A stretch of DNA of 64,000 nucleotides, from assembly GCF_047948215.1 (NCBI RefSeq), contig NC_134455.1, forward strand, positions 223,986,526-224,050,525, read 5' to 3'. The DNA is from Lycorma delicatula (taxonomy: Eukaryota > Arthropoda > Insecta > Hemiptera > Fulgoridae). The notes below the pieces were generated by a model. That model was not told where the DNA came from. It searched no databases and saw only the letters and a program-made list of their open reading frames with translations. Below are positions 28,201-35,274 of the stretch, in pieces (the stretch's first letter is position 1; every line of letters starts with the position of its first letter). The position numbers and the translations under genes are program-made.

Positions 28201-29360
28201 CTAATATCATTTCAGCTTGCTAGAAAACATACAACTGCCTTCAGTTTTAAAGATACTAGCAACTTACTGTCAACCATAGCTACAATTTTTTAAATCCTGA
28301 TTCAGGTGCACACACTCAGCACATTGAAAGATTGTGGGGAGAAGTGAAAGGTAATATATCAAAATACAGCAACATCAAATACCACCTCATAGGGCACGAG
28401 GCAGAATATATACCCAAGAGAAAATATATAACTACAGTAAGAAAAAAAATTCACTACTTATTTAAAACTAATGTACAAGTCTAAAACTGTAACCCTATGA
28501 TGGAAGAACAACCACATGTCAGCGATAACATATTTCATTAAAGCCTGCTAGCAATTAGCTATTTATTAAACTGTGTTACTGGTCTTGCTTGAAAACTAAA
28601 CAGATATACAATAACTGAAAAGTTCCCAAATACATCAAACAAAAATAAAACAGATCATACCTCAATTTACAAAATGAATCCCTTCAAATCAGATAATTTC
28701 TTTAAACCGAGACTTACATTTACATGAGTAATACAAAAAACCACACACAATGGAAAATAAGGTCTTTCCATACAAAACATAAAAAAATTATAAACCATGC
28801 ATTAAAATATTAAAAAATAAACCATACCAAAACAAGGGGGACTGTGATTTATTGAACATAAAGAAAAAAACAAGAATTTATTATAATTCCCGTTTTCATA
28901 GTTTATTCTTCAAATTTGTAGTTTATTATAACTATAAATTAACCTATTTACATACTTCAAGAACGATCTAAATAAGTATGATGACTTCTTTCAAACAATG
29001 GACAAAACAGTAGATTAACGCAAAAGTATAATACCTCCAATGAGTACAAATTTTCTAACCAAGAAATAAACACTAACACCACGACTTCATTACAGTGCTG
29101 AAATTAAAAATCTGCAAAAATGAAAATCAGTTCGATTTACACAAAAATTAGTTTTTTTAAGTGTTAAAGGTAAAGATTTTTAACAAACAAAAAACACACT
29201 AACACATAACCATCAAACAACTTCAACTGACATAAATAAAACTCACAAAATACCGATTTAGTTCAAACGAGTAAAATGCAACTTATAAGATATATTTGAT
29301 GAAAAAAACAATAAACAGTAATAAAAGGTGTTTAATATTAAAGAAATACTTACTCCACAT
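4659..29360 (-). CDS. RPN2: Ribophorin II (oligosaccharyltransferase subunit), 5' part, four exons
   Basis: Exons at 29354-29360, 24033-24220, 10073-10201 and 4659-4816 (minus strand) join into 482 nt, i.e. 160 codons plus 2 bases, with no stop. The product starts MWSRLLVLITTIASLYAA, a good ER signal peptide, followed by TTTSYLSVADRERLKNVF, which parallels the start of mature animal ribophorin II (THYLTKHDVERLKASL in human). Later blocks (ETLYYATSAWKSIGKCQG; AADLYYIVNTYKLLGQKL) match the repeated helical N-terminal part, including the paired Cys residues. Family members are about 630 residues, so roughly the first quarter is here and the rest lies beyond base 1. Known role: non-catalytic, ER-membrane subunit of the oligosaccharyltransferase that N-glycosylates nascent proteins. 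All visible splice sites are GT-AG. The introns are full of transposon relics but the frame is undamaged, so the gene looks functional. The assignment rests on remembered family similarity plus the consistent exon phases. Confidence 0.9.
5703..6300 (-). mobile_element. Internally deleted mariner element
   Basis: The minus strand 6096-6287 encodes a mariner N-terminal HTH (VIRFLSAKGMKVAEIHHQIS ... GENIMSDGMVRKGVRAFKDG). It continues at 5945-6095 into the second HTH (DLVQKVDEKVRKNRCFTISL). About 5810-5900 then reads as the extreme C-terminus (TADFYDDGGQKLVAQYDKCL, then YVEK and stop). The central DDD catalytic domain is missing, so this is a deletion derivative of about 0.6 kb, against 1.2-1.3 kb for a full element. 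The left end near 5703 looks like an end sequence of this family; I could not find the matching right inverted repeat. Confidence 0.85.
6487..7380. repeat. Long diverged inverted repeat (foldback-like)
   Basis: The arm at about 6487-6815 is inversely repeated at about 7063-7380. Examples are ccagaagcattagacata against tatgtctaatgctcctgg at the outer ends, and aactgatgaaaactaat, aaaaaagtaac, ccataattaggtca and ctgatgtttgagacag against their complements. The spacer is about 250 bp. The arms differ by many substitutions and small indels (my estimate is 75-80% identity). It has no coding potential. It is likely a non-autonomous DNA element inserted in RPN2 intron 3, where the transcript could fold into a long hairpin. 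Confidence 0.85.
7381..9794. other. RPN2 intron 3, no recognisable gene
   Basis: AT-rich intronic DNA with microsatellite-like patches (for example TATA runs near 8210-8260) and small tandem repeats at 9650-9744. I see no coding exon, RNA gene or identifiable transposon. Confidence 0.5.
9650..9744. repeat. Two adjacent short duplications
   Basis: A tataataacaaca(at)at unit is repeated in tandem at about 9650-9689. It is followed by tggctttagaatgcaaattt at 9689-9708 and again at 9725-9744. Confidence 0.6.
9795..9888 (+). mobile_element. 3' fragment of tRNA-derived SINE
   Basis: The stretch gagactgtacaagactacac, then cttcatttacattcata, cctctgaactaatacc and ggaggctaaacag matches the 3' half of the SINEs at 54519-54802 and 25992-26296. 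The tRNA-like head is missing, as expected for a 5'-truncated retroposed copy. Confidence 0.8.
10073..10201 (-). CDS. RPN2: RPN2 exon 3
   Basis: 129 nt, exactly 43 codons, both ends in phase 0, with acceptor TATTGCAG and donor GAG|GTGAGC. It encodes KVCKAFLNFAGSATSPETLY and then YATSAWKSIGKCQGTFPTSK. This aligns with the human block around KKACTYIRSN...DSLFYAAQASQALSGC, keeping both cysteines and the LYYA motif. It is too short and lacks an ATG, so a simple ORF search misses it. Confidence 0.88.
10202..10842. other. RPN2 intron 2 start, no feature seen
   Basis: AT-rich intronic sequence between RPN2 exon 3 and the I-like LINE. I see nothing coding on either strand. Confidence 0.5.
10843..13930 (-). 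mobile_element. I/Jockey-like non-LTR retrotransposon, degenerate, 3'-truncated
   Basis: Minus strand, in order. About 13130-13930: an unrecognised gag-like N-terminal part. About 12740-12933: a zinc-knuckle gag segment beginning NPRRCFKCQ, with further Cys/His residues spread over shifting frames. 11818-12360: endonuclease (SGGIAIFMK ... NLYLSPNSEF ... NIDLSVCSLNLLPNPNW ... SSDHRPIIISF). 10843-11355: first part of the RT (TSPGPDNIRLGMLSHFP, HNWSEAIVVPLFKPGKN). The RT motifs from the A box onward are absent or scrambled, so the copy is truncated. Multiple frameshifts show it is dead. It lies in RPN2 intron 2 in the sense orientation. The exact clade (I versus Jockey) is an inference. Confidence 0.8.
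13950..14925 (+). mobile_element. Degenerate mariner transposon
   Basis: The plus strand reads, through several frameshifts and stops, as a mariner transposase. It has an N-terminal HTH (MNRTTVHQILTNKLEMKNVC) and the first catalytic region at 14270-14340 as ITANESWIFEYNSEAK, where active families have TGDESW, so the first catalytic Asp is replaced by Asn. Then come the second region (KDNWMLHHDNTPCQLHS) and the third (VVPQPPYSPDLSPCDFILFP). The 3' end runs to a mariner-like terminus near 14915 (tttatttacagatctcat). It is one of at least five mariner-type lineages in this window and is not active. Confidence 0.85.
14942..15541 (+). mobile_element. 5'-truncated LINE, copy 1 (C-terminal RT region)
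   Basis: The translation EEFCYLGSTITKDGQSRSGI, then AKRAFSKKYNLFTSKINLNA, SVALYGSETWTIG, EAFEMWCYRRMLKIRWVDKV and MKRLALDRESWRAASNQSND is the RT thumb and C-terminal end of a widespread arthropod LINE family (RTE-like by its C-terminus). One in-frame stop (YV*SVALYGSET) and one frameshift interrupt it. The 3' end is gaagacaaaaaaaa. Nucleotide similarity to the copy at 16636-18488 is very high through the shared part. Only about 600 bp of 3' end is kept, as usual for target-primed truncation. Confidence 0.85.
15545..15722 (-). mobile_element. Penelope-like element fragment (GIY-YIG region)
   Basis: The minus strand encodes NCKFSIHAKEHMDSINNNKP and ENSNFAKRILDSDH, preceded in another frame by YSLGCEDCD. 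This is the GIY-YIG endonuclease typical of the C-terminus of Penelope-like retroelements. It is the inverted counterpart of the fragment at 18590-18920. A frameshift in the YIG segment and the short length show it is dead. It directly abuts the 3' end of LINE copy 1. Confidence 0.75.
15723..16635. other. Very AT-rich intronic stretch with (TA)n
   Basis: Mostly A/T homopolymer and TTATTA-type low-complexity sequence. It includes a (TA)n microsatellite at about 16256-16282. I see no coding sequence. Confidence 0.6.
16256..16282. repeat. (TA)n microsatellite
   Basis: About 13 uninterrupted TA dinucleotides within a broader AT-rich region of RPN2 intron 2. Confidence 0.85.
16636..18488 (+). mobile_element. 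LINE copy 2: reverse transcriptase and C-terminus
   Basis: Same family as the copy at 14942-15541, but longer. In order: pre-RT linker (16641-16913), RT finger region (FKRVL-type segment with CEEYRTISLTIHASKILTRN), EEVLRKEQFGFRKNIGTREA, motif A at 17418-17460 (YLAFIDLEKAFNNVHWNKM, where the usual second Asp of the FDN triplet is Asn), motif B (GCSLSPLLFNLY), motif C (LQFADDIVILAES, near 17720), then CYLGSTITKDGQSRSGI and the C-terminal block to the A-rich 3' end. Stops and frameshifts occur about every 200-300 bp, so it is inactive. The endonuclease is missing (5' truncation). It lies antisense to RPN2. Confidence 0.87.
18590..18920 (+). mobile_element. Penelope-like element fragment (GIY-YIG endonuclease)
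   Basis: The translation YSFGCEDCNIYIGMTNRKFS and ICAIEHMDSIKNNN, then after a frameshift NSNFATHILDNGYTYNSNTF, and finally NHNLINEKNIFKDLYR, is the Cys-containing GIY-YIG region and C-terminal tail of a Penelope-like element. It follows the 3' end of LINE copy 2 and is in inverted orientation to the fragment at 15545-15722. The RT part of the element is not present. Confidence 0.85.
18921..20879. other. RPN2 intron 2, no recognisable gene
   Basis: AT-rich sequence. The small ORFs at 19598-19864, 19834-20055 and 20614-20823 show no motif that I can name. The last may be an extreme remnant of the R1-clade LINE that follows, but I could not confirm it. Confidence 0.4.
20880..22210 (-). mobile_element. 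Old R1-clade LINE remnant
   Basis: The minus strand read over broken frames shows RT motif A as YKYILAVFIDIEAAF (near 22035-22080). Motif C is IIIQAYAVDCF (near 21795-21830), where active copies read AYADD, so the first catalytic Asp is Val. Then come ELRANGFSIFEGLNELQ and AKYMLLK. The KYLG-type block is followed by DDKLLFSNHI read over frameshifts near 21500-21560. The order and spacing match the R1-like element at 51158-54342. Many stops and indels indicate great age. Boundaries are approximate. Confidence 0.6.
22529..23830 (+). mobile_element. Degenerate Tc1/mariner relative (DUF4817/DDE type), copy 1
   Basis: Recognisable transposase blocks are an N-terminal HTH (EEQIFLIEHVF), LAQQQDIGFATAYKTIRKD, FFTDEVWFHLGVYINSQN (first catalytic Asp), FFEN, QDGVIAHTAKK (second) and a C-terminal LEEIIFSTFYKL, equivalent to GGHFQHLL. 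It is about 80-85% similar at the DNA level to the copy at 59387-60747. The left end (gaaaagttgctgtgcagtatgc) matches that copy's terminal inverted repeat. Stops, frameshifts and a local duplication (acagaagctgcttctgttaattaag) show it is inactive. Confidence 0.8.
24033..24220 (-). CDS. RPN2: RPN2 exon 2: signal peptide and N-terminus
   Basis: 188 nt preceded by a TTTTTACAG acceptor and followed by GAG|GTAAAA. It supplies the hydrophobic leader (LLVLITTIASLYAA) and the start of the mature luminal domain, ending VPIPETE. Intron 1 interrupts in phase 1 and intron 2 in phase 0. Open frame outside these bounds is intronic read-through. Confidence 0.9.
24776..24831. repeat. Two-copy tandem repeat, 35-bp period
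   Basis: The 21-bp string acttaagtcaaaattacttga occurs at 24776-24796 and again at 24811-24831. Its core, acttaagt, is palindromic. Confidence 0.75.
25130..26540 (+). mobile_element. Tc1/mariner-like relic interrupted by a SINE
   Basis: The transposase remnant has an N-terminal HTH (SSETGLFEQLTNYYNKLRPV ... KWVLHMIKQDPGSSSRRIT), NILFTDETSFIWEQ (first catalytic Asp, about 25640), and after the nested SINE SPSPDLNLLYIYL (third region) and VIPGMLNPN. It belongs to the same broad family as the minus-strand relic at 36290-37100. Many stops are present. The SINE at 25992-26296 sits inside it and has duplicated 13 bp of it, so the SINE came later. Confidence 0.7.
25979..26309 (-). mobile_element. 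tRNA-derived SINE with 13-bp target-site duplication
   Basis: On the minus strand, a tRNA-like head has an A box (TTGTCTAGTGGTGAACG) and a B box (GTTCAAGTCC). It is followed by an unrelated body and a pyrimidine/A-rich tail. The element body is about 25992-26296. The identical string tgattagtgggct flanks it at 25979-25991 and 26297-26309. This is the signature of LINE-mediated insertion. The copy at 54519-54802 is closely similar along its length. Confidence 0.9.
26541..28089. other. RPN2 intron 1, no recognisable gene
   Basis: AT-rich sequence with several short palindromic ATATGATTACACATAT-type strings around 27550-27630. The only ORF of note (27792-27998, minus) has no recognisable motif. 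Confidence 0.5.
28090..28460 (+). mobile_element. Merlin (IS1016/ISXO2-like) transposase remnant
   Basis: One frame reads LVPVAIHDHDTLLPIIHKHI, then CSGTNIISACWKTYN, LTVNHSYNFLNPDSGAHTQH, IERLWGEVKGNISKYSNIKY and HLIGHEAEYIPKR. This is the C-terminal half of an ISXO2/IS1595-type DDE transposase, as carried by eukaryotic Merlin elements. The Asp expected in the SD-x-W-x-x-Y motif is Ala (SACWKTY), and three stops and one 1-base slip break the frame. The N-terminus and the inverted repeats are not seen. Confidence 0.85.
28461..29353. other. RPN2 intron 1, 5' end, no feature seen
   Basis: AT-rich intronic sequence running up to the exon 1 donor. I see no coding or repeat signal. Confidence 0.5.
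29354..29360 (-). CDS. RPN2: RPN2 coding exon 1 (7 nt)
   Basis: The coding part of exon 1 is just ATG TGG A, followed on the minus strand by a consensus donor GTAAGT. The ATG has A at -3 (AAAATG) and a TAA shortly upstream. The split serine codon A|GT is completed by exon 2, giving M-W-S-R-L-L and a hydrophobic signal peptide that starts at this ATG. No other upstream ATG gives a comparable leader, which is why I chose this start. Confidence 0.8.
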
Positions 29361-29560
29361 TTTAGTAATAGACACGTCATTAAAACCGGCATTTAACATT
29401 CGTTAGTGTCGATATGTCGAAGATACCACGTTCAATTACTTTACACGTTACCGACGAACGATATCATACCGAAACATCCATTCGACTGTGATTGTTAAAA
29501 TAGTTTATATTAGCCGATTAAAACTTAAAACTAAAATAAAACTAGAGAGATTTAACTATC
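29361..29560 (-). promoter_or_regulatory. Presumed RPN2 5' UTR and promoter region
   Basis: This is the sequence immediately upstream of the RPN2 ATG on the minus strand. It is somewhat less AT-rich than its surroundings and has no transposon match that I can see. I do not see an unambiguous TATA box or initiator, so this is a placement from gene structure, not from a recognised motif. Confidence 0.35.
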
Positions 29561-30238
29561 TAAACCACTTTCCGTACATTTTTGGTAGGGAGTAATTTCA
29601 GATTATTCAAAATCAGGTAAAAGTAGAGTAAAAATTTCGGGATAATTTTATAGTATGAAATATTTTTAGAATGTTCATATGTTAAAAAACCGCCACTGGC
29701 TTTTTATTAATTTGAGAAGCGGGATTATAATTAACAAAAATCGTGAATGGAAAATAATTCATTCACTATTTATATACCACATGCAAACGTAAGAGGAGGG
29801 AATTTCTATACTTTCAAAATTATATGCACTTTTGTGTAAACTTATTTGAAAGAGACTGTAAAAGTATTCGTTTTTCACTCTTTCAGCAATTATAGCTACA
29901 TGTGAACAACTGTATTAAAACGTTACACAGAAAAGTACAGAGGAATATATAATCCCATTTAGGAATTAAAAAGGTTCAAAATCATGTCCCACCATTCTAT
30001 TTTTTGTTTACAAACATGCGCTCCTGTACCATATACAAACAATTTAATGTATTGCATAATTTTACTGCTCTAGTAAATAAAGAATTTAGAACTCATAATA
30101 ATAATAATATATAATTCAGAATAATGAATTTATTCTGTAAGTTTAATAGATTTCTAACATAAATTTTCATAAGCTATCTGTTCTCAAAGTGATAAGAATT
30201 TGATTATCTTTATTTATTACATTACAAATTCAATTTGC
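29561..30238. other. Intergenic, no feature seen
   Basis: AT-rich sequence between the RPN2 upstream region and the pogo-like element. No ORF or repeat that I can name. Confidence 0.5.
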
Positions 30239-30240
30239 TA

Positions 30241-32836
30241 CTGCCAATCGGCTACTTTGGGTCACTTTTTCATGTTTTCACTAATTTTTCTGTAATTAAA
30301 AAATATAATATATGAATTTTCAATGTCCAAATTGAGTTTTAACCAATTAACATGGTATAAAAAAATAAACTGTATTTTTTTAAAAAGATATTTTATTTCT
30401 TTTTCAGTTCTTACTATTTTTAAAGTTTTGGAAAGTAACCCCCTGCTTGGGGCTTCTTTGGTCCATTCAGTTGATTTCATACAAATTGAATAGATGTCAA
30501 ATGTTGGAACTATTGTACCCCTTGCATAAGGACCTGCTAATAAACTGACACTGCAAATTAGTAAAAAAAAGTTTTTATTATACTGAAACACAATAAACAA
30601 TTCTAGATTTGAAAAACATGAGAAATAATATCTCAAAACTTGTCCTTTCTTCTTATCACTTTTTTCAATGCTAAACTTTTCATTCTAACTCTTGATCAGC
30701 CATCTCAGCAACATTGAAGTGTCCTCGTTTAATTAGATTGGGAAGGCTGATTTTTTTTTCTTGATGTCAGCCCATTTGTAAACAAGAAGATCCTTTTTAT
30801 CGGGCCATTTCCATGAGATTTTGGTCTTGGTCATGCAGTTTATTGTAGGGCTTGACTCTCCTCCACTGGGCAGTTTTGTTATCAAACCAGGATAGTGCTT
30901 TCCTGCATATTTGACTATGACAAAGTCACCTTCTTCTAAATTACTTTTTAGAGATTCTGGTTCCAGTAGATCTTTGTTAGGCCCACTGCTACCAACAGCT
31001 TCTCCAAAATCTTCAGATTCACTTTTACAAAAGCTGGAGCCATCATCAGAATGACTGCAGTCATGGAGACTGTAAGGATTGGAGTGTTCAAATTCAGTTT
31101 CTGGTGTTCGATTTCTAAATGGGCGCCCTATTTTTGGCTTAGGCGTAGATGTTGGTACTCCTTCCAAACCCATTTCATCTGTGCTTGATTAATCAAATAA
31201 TTTTGAAGAGACACTTTTGCCAGCTGGCACATCCAGTTTCTTTTGTTTTTTATTAGGCTCTTTTTATCCTGTATTTTTTCTGCAAGGTTTTGCAAGAAAC
31301 TGTCTCCTATCAGTTTTTTTTAGAGAGCTGCTTACATCCTTTTGAGGCAAGCCCTGCAGAACTCTGGTTCTCAAGGGGTATGGTACCTGTTTTCTTGAAC
31401 CCAGATATCATATTTTTCTTCTTGTCTGCATACAAATAATCAACCAGCGGTTTTAGGAATTTAGGAAACTGATCCTTGGGAAGTTTGTCCTTGGGTTGTT
31501 TTTTTCCACAAAGTCAATATTTTATGCCAGTCTCTTTTCATAGAGCCATAATAGGCAACATCCAGTGGCTGGGTGAGATGAGTAGAGTTTGAGGGCAGGC
31601 ACACATTTCCACAAAACATTAGTGAGGTACAAGATTTCATAGACTCCATAATGCATTCTATATACTTTAGTCCTCTTTTTACAAATAACCTTACTTGACC
31701 CTGGGTCATCTCGTAGATTTGTCTCATCATATTTCCAGATATTTTCATCTGGCACATCACTGAGGACAGTTACTAAGTTATTAACATAATCGACTATCTT
31801 TTTATAAATAGCAGCTCTTACTCGTTTTATGTTGCGTTCTTTGTGCACCGATAAGTTTGGGTGGTGTTTCCTAAACAATGCTACTCAATCAGGTCCTGGG
31901 AAATTGTTTTTAAAGTTATTTACTGTATGCAACTGTTTGTCAAGAAAGCATTTATTGAAATATCTCAAATCAAGATCAGTAATTGGAAATCCAAATTCAG
32001 CCAACTTGTTGAAATGAGCCTCAAGTGAACATTCTTCTTGATTAGAAAATATTGTGGGATGGCCATGTTTTTTTTTACCTCATTTGTTTTAAGCTTATTT
32101 ATTATTGTGTTTCTAGGTATATTATAATACTGACTTGTAACTCTTTGTGTTCTTACTCCAATTCTTATGTCCGTCAAACAAGGTTGCAATGTCTCAGCAT
32201 TGTAATAGGCATACTTTCTCAAACCTGCCTTTCTTTTGTAATTTCTTGTCATGATGTCCTCAGCAACTGGAACAAAAACAACTACAATAACATTTTACAA
32301 CAGTAACATTTGAAAAAAATGTTATTCAAAACATTTTTTAAAGATTTGGTGGCAAAAAAGGTATTTGTAAGTAGCTGGGGCTATTTTGGTTCTGGCACAA
32401 AGTAGCCCCAAAAATTAGTTTTTAAGTTATGTTTATGAAAACTTCAAAGTTTACTGTAAAAACAAAAAAATTAAGGAAAAACTATGATCATGCACTGGTA
32501 ACTGGTTACTAAAGGTAATATATTGATACTTACCTTATTATATTTTTTGATACTTACTTTATTTTTAACTCTTTTCCAGATTGCTTCACAGGAGAAACTT
32601 TGGAGAGTAAAAATCTTCACATGTAAATAAATGTTTGCAAAAACTCTAGTGCTGCCATTAACAAAAAATTAAATTTACCCCAAACTATTAAATTACCCTC
32701 AAATAGGGTATAAACTTTTTCAAGCCCAAATACTCCCATTTTTCTAGTATTGTTTATTCAGTACAAAAATTAATAACTTCTGTTTTGTGTTAGACCAAAG
32801 TAATCCTGCAAGGACCAAAGTAGCCCTGGTTGACAG
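30241..32836 (-). mobile_element. Pogo/Tigger-like DNA transposon with TIRs and TA duplication
   Basis: Terminal inverted repeats: 30241-30263 (ctgccaatcggctactttgg) pairs with 32813-32836 (reverse complement ctgtcaaccagggctacttt), each flanked by TA. Minus-strand transposase pieces in order: a pipsqueak-type HTH at 31965-32252 (MTRNYKRKAGLRKYAYYNAE, YNIPRNTIINKLK), a DDE_1 region at 31522-31878 (NIWKYDETNLRDDPGSSKVI), a third-Asp region at about 31530-31600 (CLPSNSTHLTQPLDVAYYGS), and an acidic/basic C-terminal part at 30733-31173 ending in a GDFVIVKYAGKHYPGL motif. The N-terminal, CENP-B and DDE parts are split by frameshifts, so it is probably inactive, but both ends are preserved. It lies about 0.9 kb upstream of the RPN2 ATG. 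Confidence 0.88.
32379..32420. repeat. Subterminal inverted repeat within the pogo-like element
   Basis: ggggctattttg ... caaagtagcccc forms a short hairpin whose arms repeat the GGGCTACTTTGG core of the terminal inverted repeats. A further copy of the ccaaagta core lies at about 32793-32803. Repeated core motifs near the end suggest transposase-binding sites. Confidence 0.6.
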
Positions 32837-32929
32837 TACTTTGGAGTTCTGGTTTGTAGCCCTTCAACAAATAGTGCATGCGTTCTCACATGCTAACACA
32901 TCAATTGAATTATTTGGAAAATAGATCTT

Positions 32930-33235
32930 TTATCAATAGACCCATAAACTGCTTTACTTTGCGGTGAAATACACTTGAAATTATGTCAGGGCGGTGATAG
33001 TATTTCTGTTCAGATAGTAATGTTTCTTGAATTTCCTTACAATTCGGATTGCATGTGAATGTAATGAACAAATCTGAACTACCACAGTGACGGACATATC
33101 ATCCCATCTTGAGCTCACTCATGCACATGCTGTGGACTTCCAAGGAAAGTTGATGTTAGTATAACTATTCTTCCCAGTTGATCAGCTTGGATACCCTGTC
33201 TCTTCCTACCACATCTTTTAGATGAATGTAGTTAT
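32930..33235 (-). mobile_element. Helitron Rep-domain fragment
   Basis: The minus strand reads, across two small frame slips, NYIHLKDVVGRDRVSKLINW, then TSTFLGSPQHVHE, YVRHCGSSDLFITFTCNPNC, KEIQETLLSEQKYYHRPDII and VFHRKVKQFM. This is the conserved block ahead of the HUH nuclease motif in Helitron Rep/helicase proteins. The HUH and helicase parts are absent. The pogo-like element ends about 100 bp away and may have inserted into the Helitron. Confidence 0.85.
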
Positions 33236-34100
33236 CTACAAGTCCATGACAGAATGAATGTTATAATTAGATTTGTATTGCTTATTGTTATAAATACAAT
33301 TTGGACACCTTACTTCTTGATTTGAGCACATGTTAGTTTCATGTTTATCAGAACACTTTAGACATATAACTTCGTTTCTACGTTTCTTTCCACTATGTCC
33401 AAATCTACCACACTTGAAGCATGGTCTAACATTTGTCATATCATAAATTCTACTATTTTGATATCCTACAAAAATTTGATTGTTACTTTCTCTTAGATGT
33501 ATATAAATTTCAGATGAAACTTCCATAATACTGTATCCATTCCAGTATTTTTATTGGTTTACATGTATAAAACTTGACCTTTTGTGCTAAAATTGCTGAA
33601 ATTCCTGTTATTTATATCTTGTTCAATCTTTTTATCGTCAATCTTTTTATTGTTCAATTTTTTCATAATTATCTATTCCAACTGTTTTTATTTTGGGTTT
33701 TATTAATTGTTCCACTTGAATTTTAAAAGCATTAGGTATTTATTTTGTAGAATTTTTTCGGTTGTAAATACACTATTTTCATTCATATAACTGATAGCCA
33801 TTTCATTATCATTTTTCATGTAGATTTGTTTAGTTTGAATAGATTTATCTTTTATCATGTAGTGTGTTACTTTATCTTTTATGTCAGTATGATCATCCTT
33901 GCTTATTCTCTTTTTTGTTATTATTCTTGGTACTCTTTTTGTTTGAGGTTTATTTTGTTAGTTATTCCTGCAAAAGTTGGTTTACTTACTTTTTTGTATA
34001 TTATTCAATTCCATTAACAGTACATTTTTTAAATTAATTCCTTGTTTAGTTGTTTTAGTAATGTTTTCTTTTTTCATGATTTCATATTCTAATAATGACA
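33236..34100 (-). mobile_element. LINE ORF1 (gag-like) fragment with zinc knuckles
   Basis: 33236-33526 encodes NVRPCFKCGRFGHSGKKRRN, then CLKCSDKHETNMCSN and RCPNC. These are CCHC knuckles as in ORF1 of Jockey/CR1/I-type LINEs, with the last Cys of the first knuckle changed to Arg. Farther along (about 33650-34080) Lys-rich text such as LKNVLLMELNNIQKSKPTFA continues as ORF1-like sequence with stops. No RT is attached. Confidence 0.7.
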
Positions 34101-34917
34101 ATAATCATTAAATTTTAATTATTAAACATAATTAATGTTTAATTGTTGATTATTTAATTTAATTATTGGTATGTTTAATTATTAAAAATAACAATAATAA
34201 TTCATTTGGACATGAACTTCAAGAATTTTGTCCAATACTGGAATCACAGTTAGTTATGGGTTTGTAATTAATTTGATTAGAAAGGCCTTTCTAATTAAAT
34301 TATCCTTTCGCATATATAGACATCACTTTTGTAAACTTAAAACTGTATAGAAAGATGTCATTTCATATAAAGAAAATTACTCAGTCAATAAAACAAAAAA
34401 AAAATTACATTTACGTGTAAATTATTAAAAATTACTTAAGGATTTATAACATTTGAATTGATCAGTTGCAACATTTTAAATACATTAATACTAAAATGCT
34501 TTCAAAAAAGTACTTTTAATAATAAATTCTGTACTGTTATATAAAGACACAGAGTTCATTTGCTTGGAGTAATCTCAAGAACTACTGAACTGATGTGATA
34601 AACTCTATTCCTATTAGGCTGTATAAAAACTAGTAACTGTCAATTCTGGCCCCCTTGGTATTCATTCATATTAATAAAATTAATAATATATATAGGTAAA
34701 AAATAAACTATGTGAAAAAATTTATTGACACACCCACCAAAGTTTGAAATCTTATTCAGTGGGATCAAAAGCACAGCATCATTAAAGTGGAAAATATTTT
34801 AAACTCCTTTAACCTCTTCAGACCACGAATAGTTTTCCCACTTAAAAAATTGAAATGCTGAAATATTTAATTATAGCTTTTTCAAAATACATTCTGTCTT
34901 CAAAAAAAAAAAAAAAA
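34101..34917. other. Intergenic AT-rich, no feature seen
   Basis: Low-complexity TTAATTATTAAT-rich sequence with nothing coding. It ends at a partial copy of the dispersed repeat described next. Confidence 0.5.
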
Positions 34918-34976
34918 TCTGATGTGGACACTACATGACTTCCTTGTACACCTATTAAATTACATATACAAATTTT
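34918..34976. repeat. Dispersed repeat X, partial copy
   Basis: tctgatgtggacactacatg, then acttccttgtacacctatta and aattacatatacaaattttt matches the first 60 bp of the longer copies at 35275 and 57255. Confidence 0.8.
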
Positions 34977-35274
34977 TTGCTGCACCTCATGTAAACTTAT
35001 TTCACTTGCAAGTGAGACACGATGCTCCAATTCTTTAATAAAGAGGATAGTTACACAATTACTAAAATATTAGTTTTTATTAACATCATATATTTATACA
35101 ATTATTAATTCAACCATCTTACCTGAAATATTAGGAATGAGTAAAGGTCCCTTTATTACTCTTTAAATAAATATAAGTCAATTATACCTAATACTATGTT
35201 TTTTTTTAAAAATTATTATGATGTAACCATCAACAAAATGAAAACAAAAGCAAATAATCAGATGTTTCACCAAA

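Noticed and set aside
28075..28293. Small 72-residue ORF as a host gene
   Set aside because: A neighbouring frame carries the Merlin transposase motifs; this ORF is an out-of-frame shadow.
31829..32017. Plus-strand ORFs across the pogo-like element (also 32052-32306)
   Set aside because: They are antisense to the recognisable transposase frames and show no motifs.
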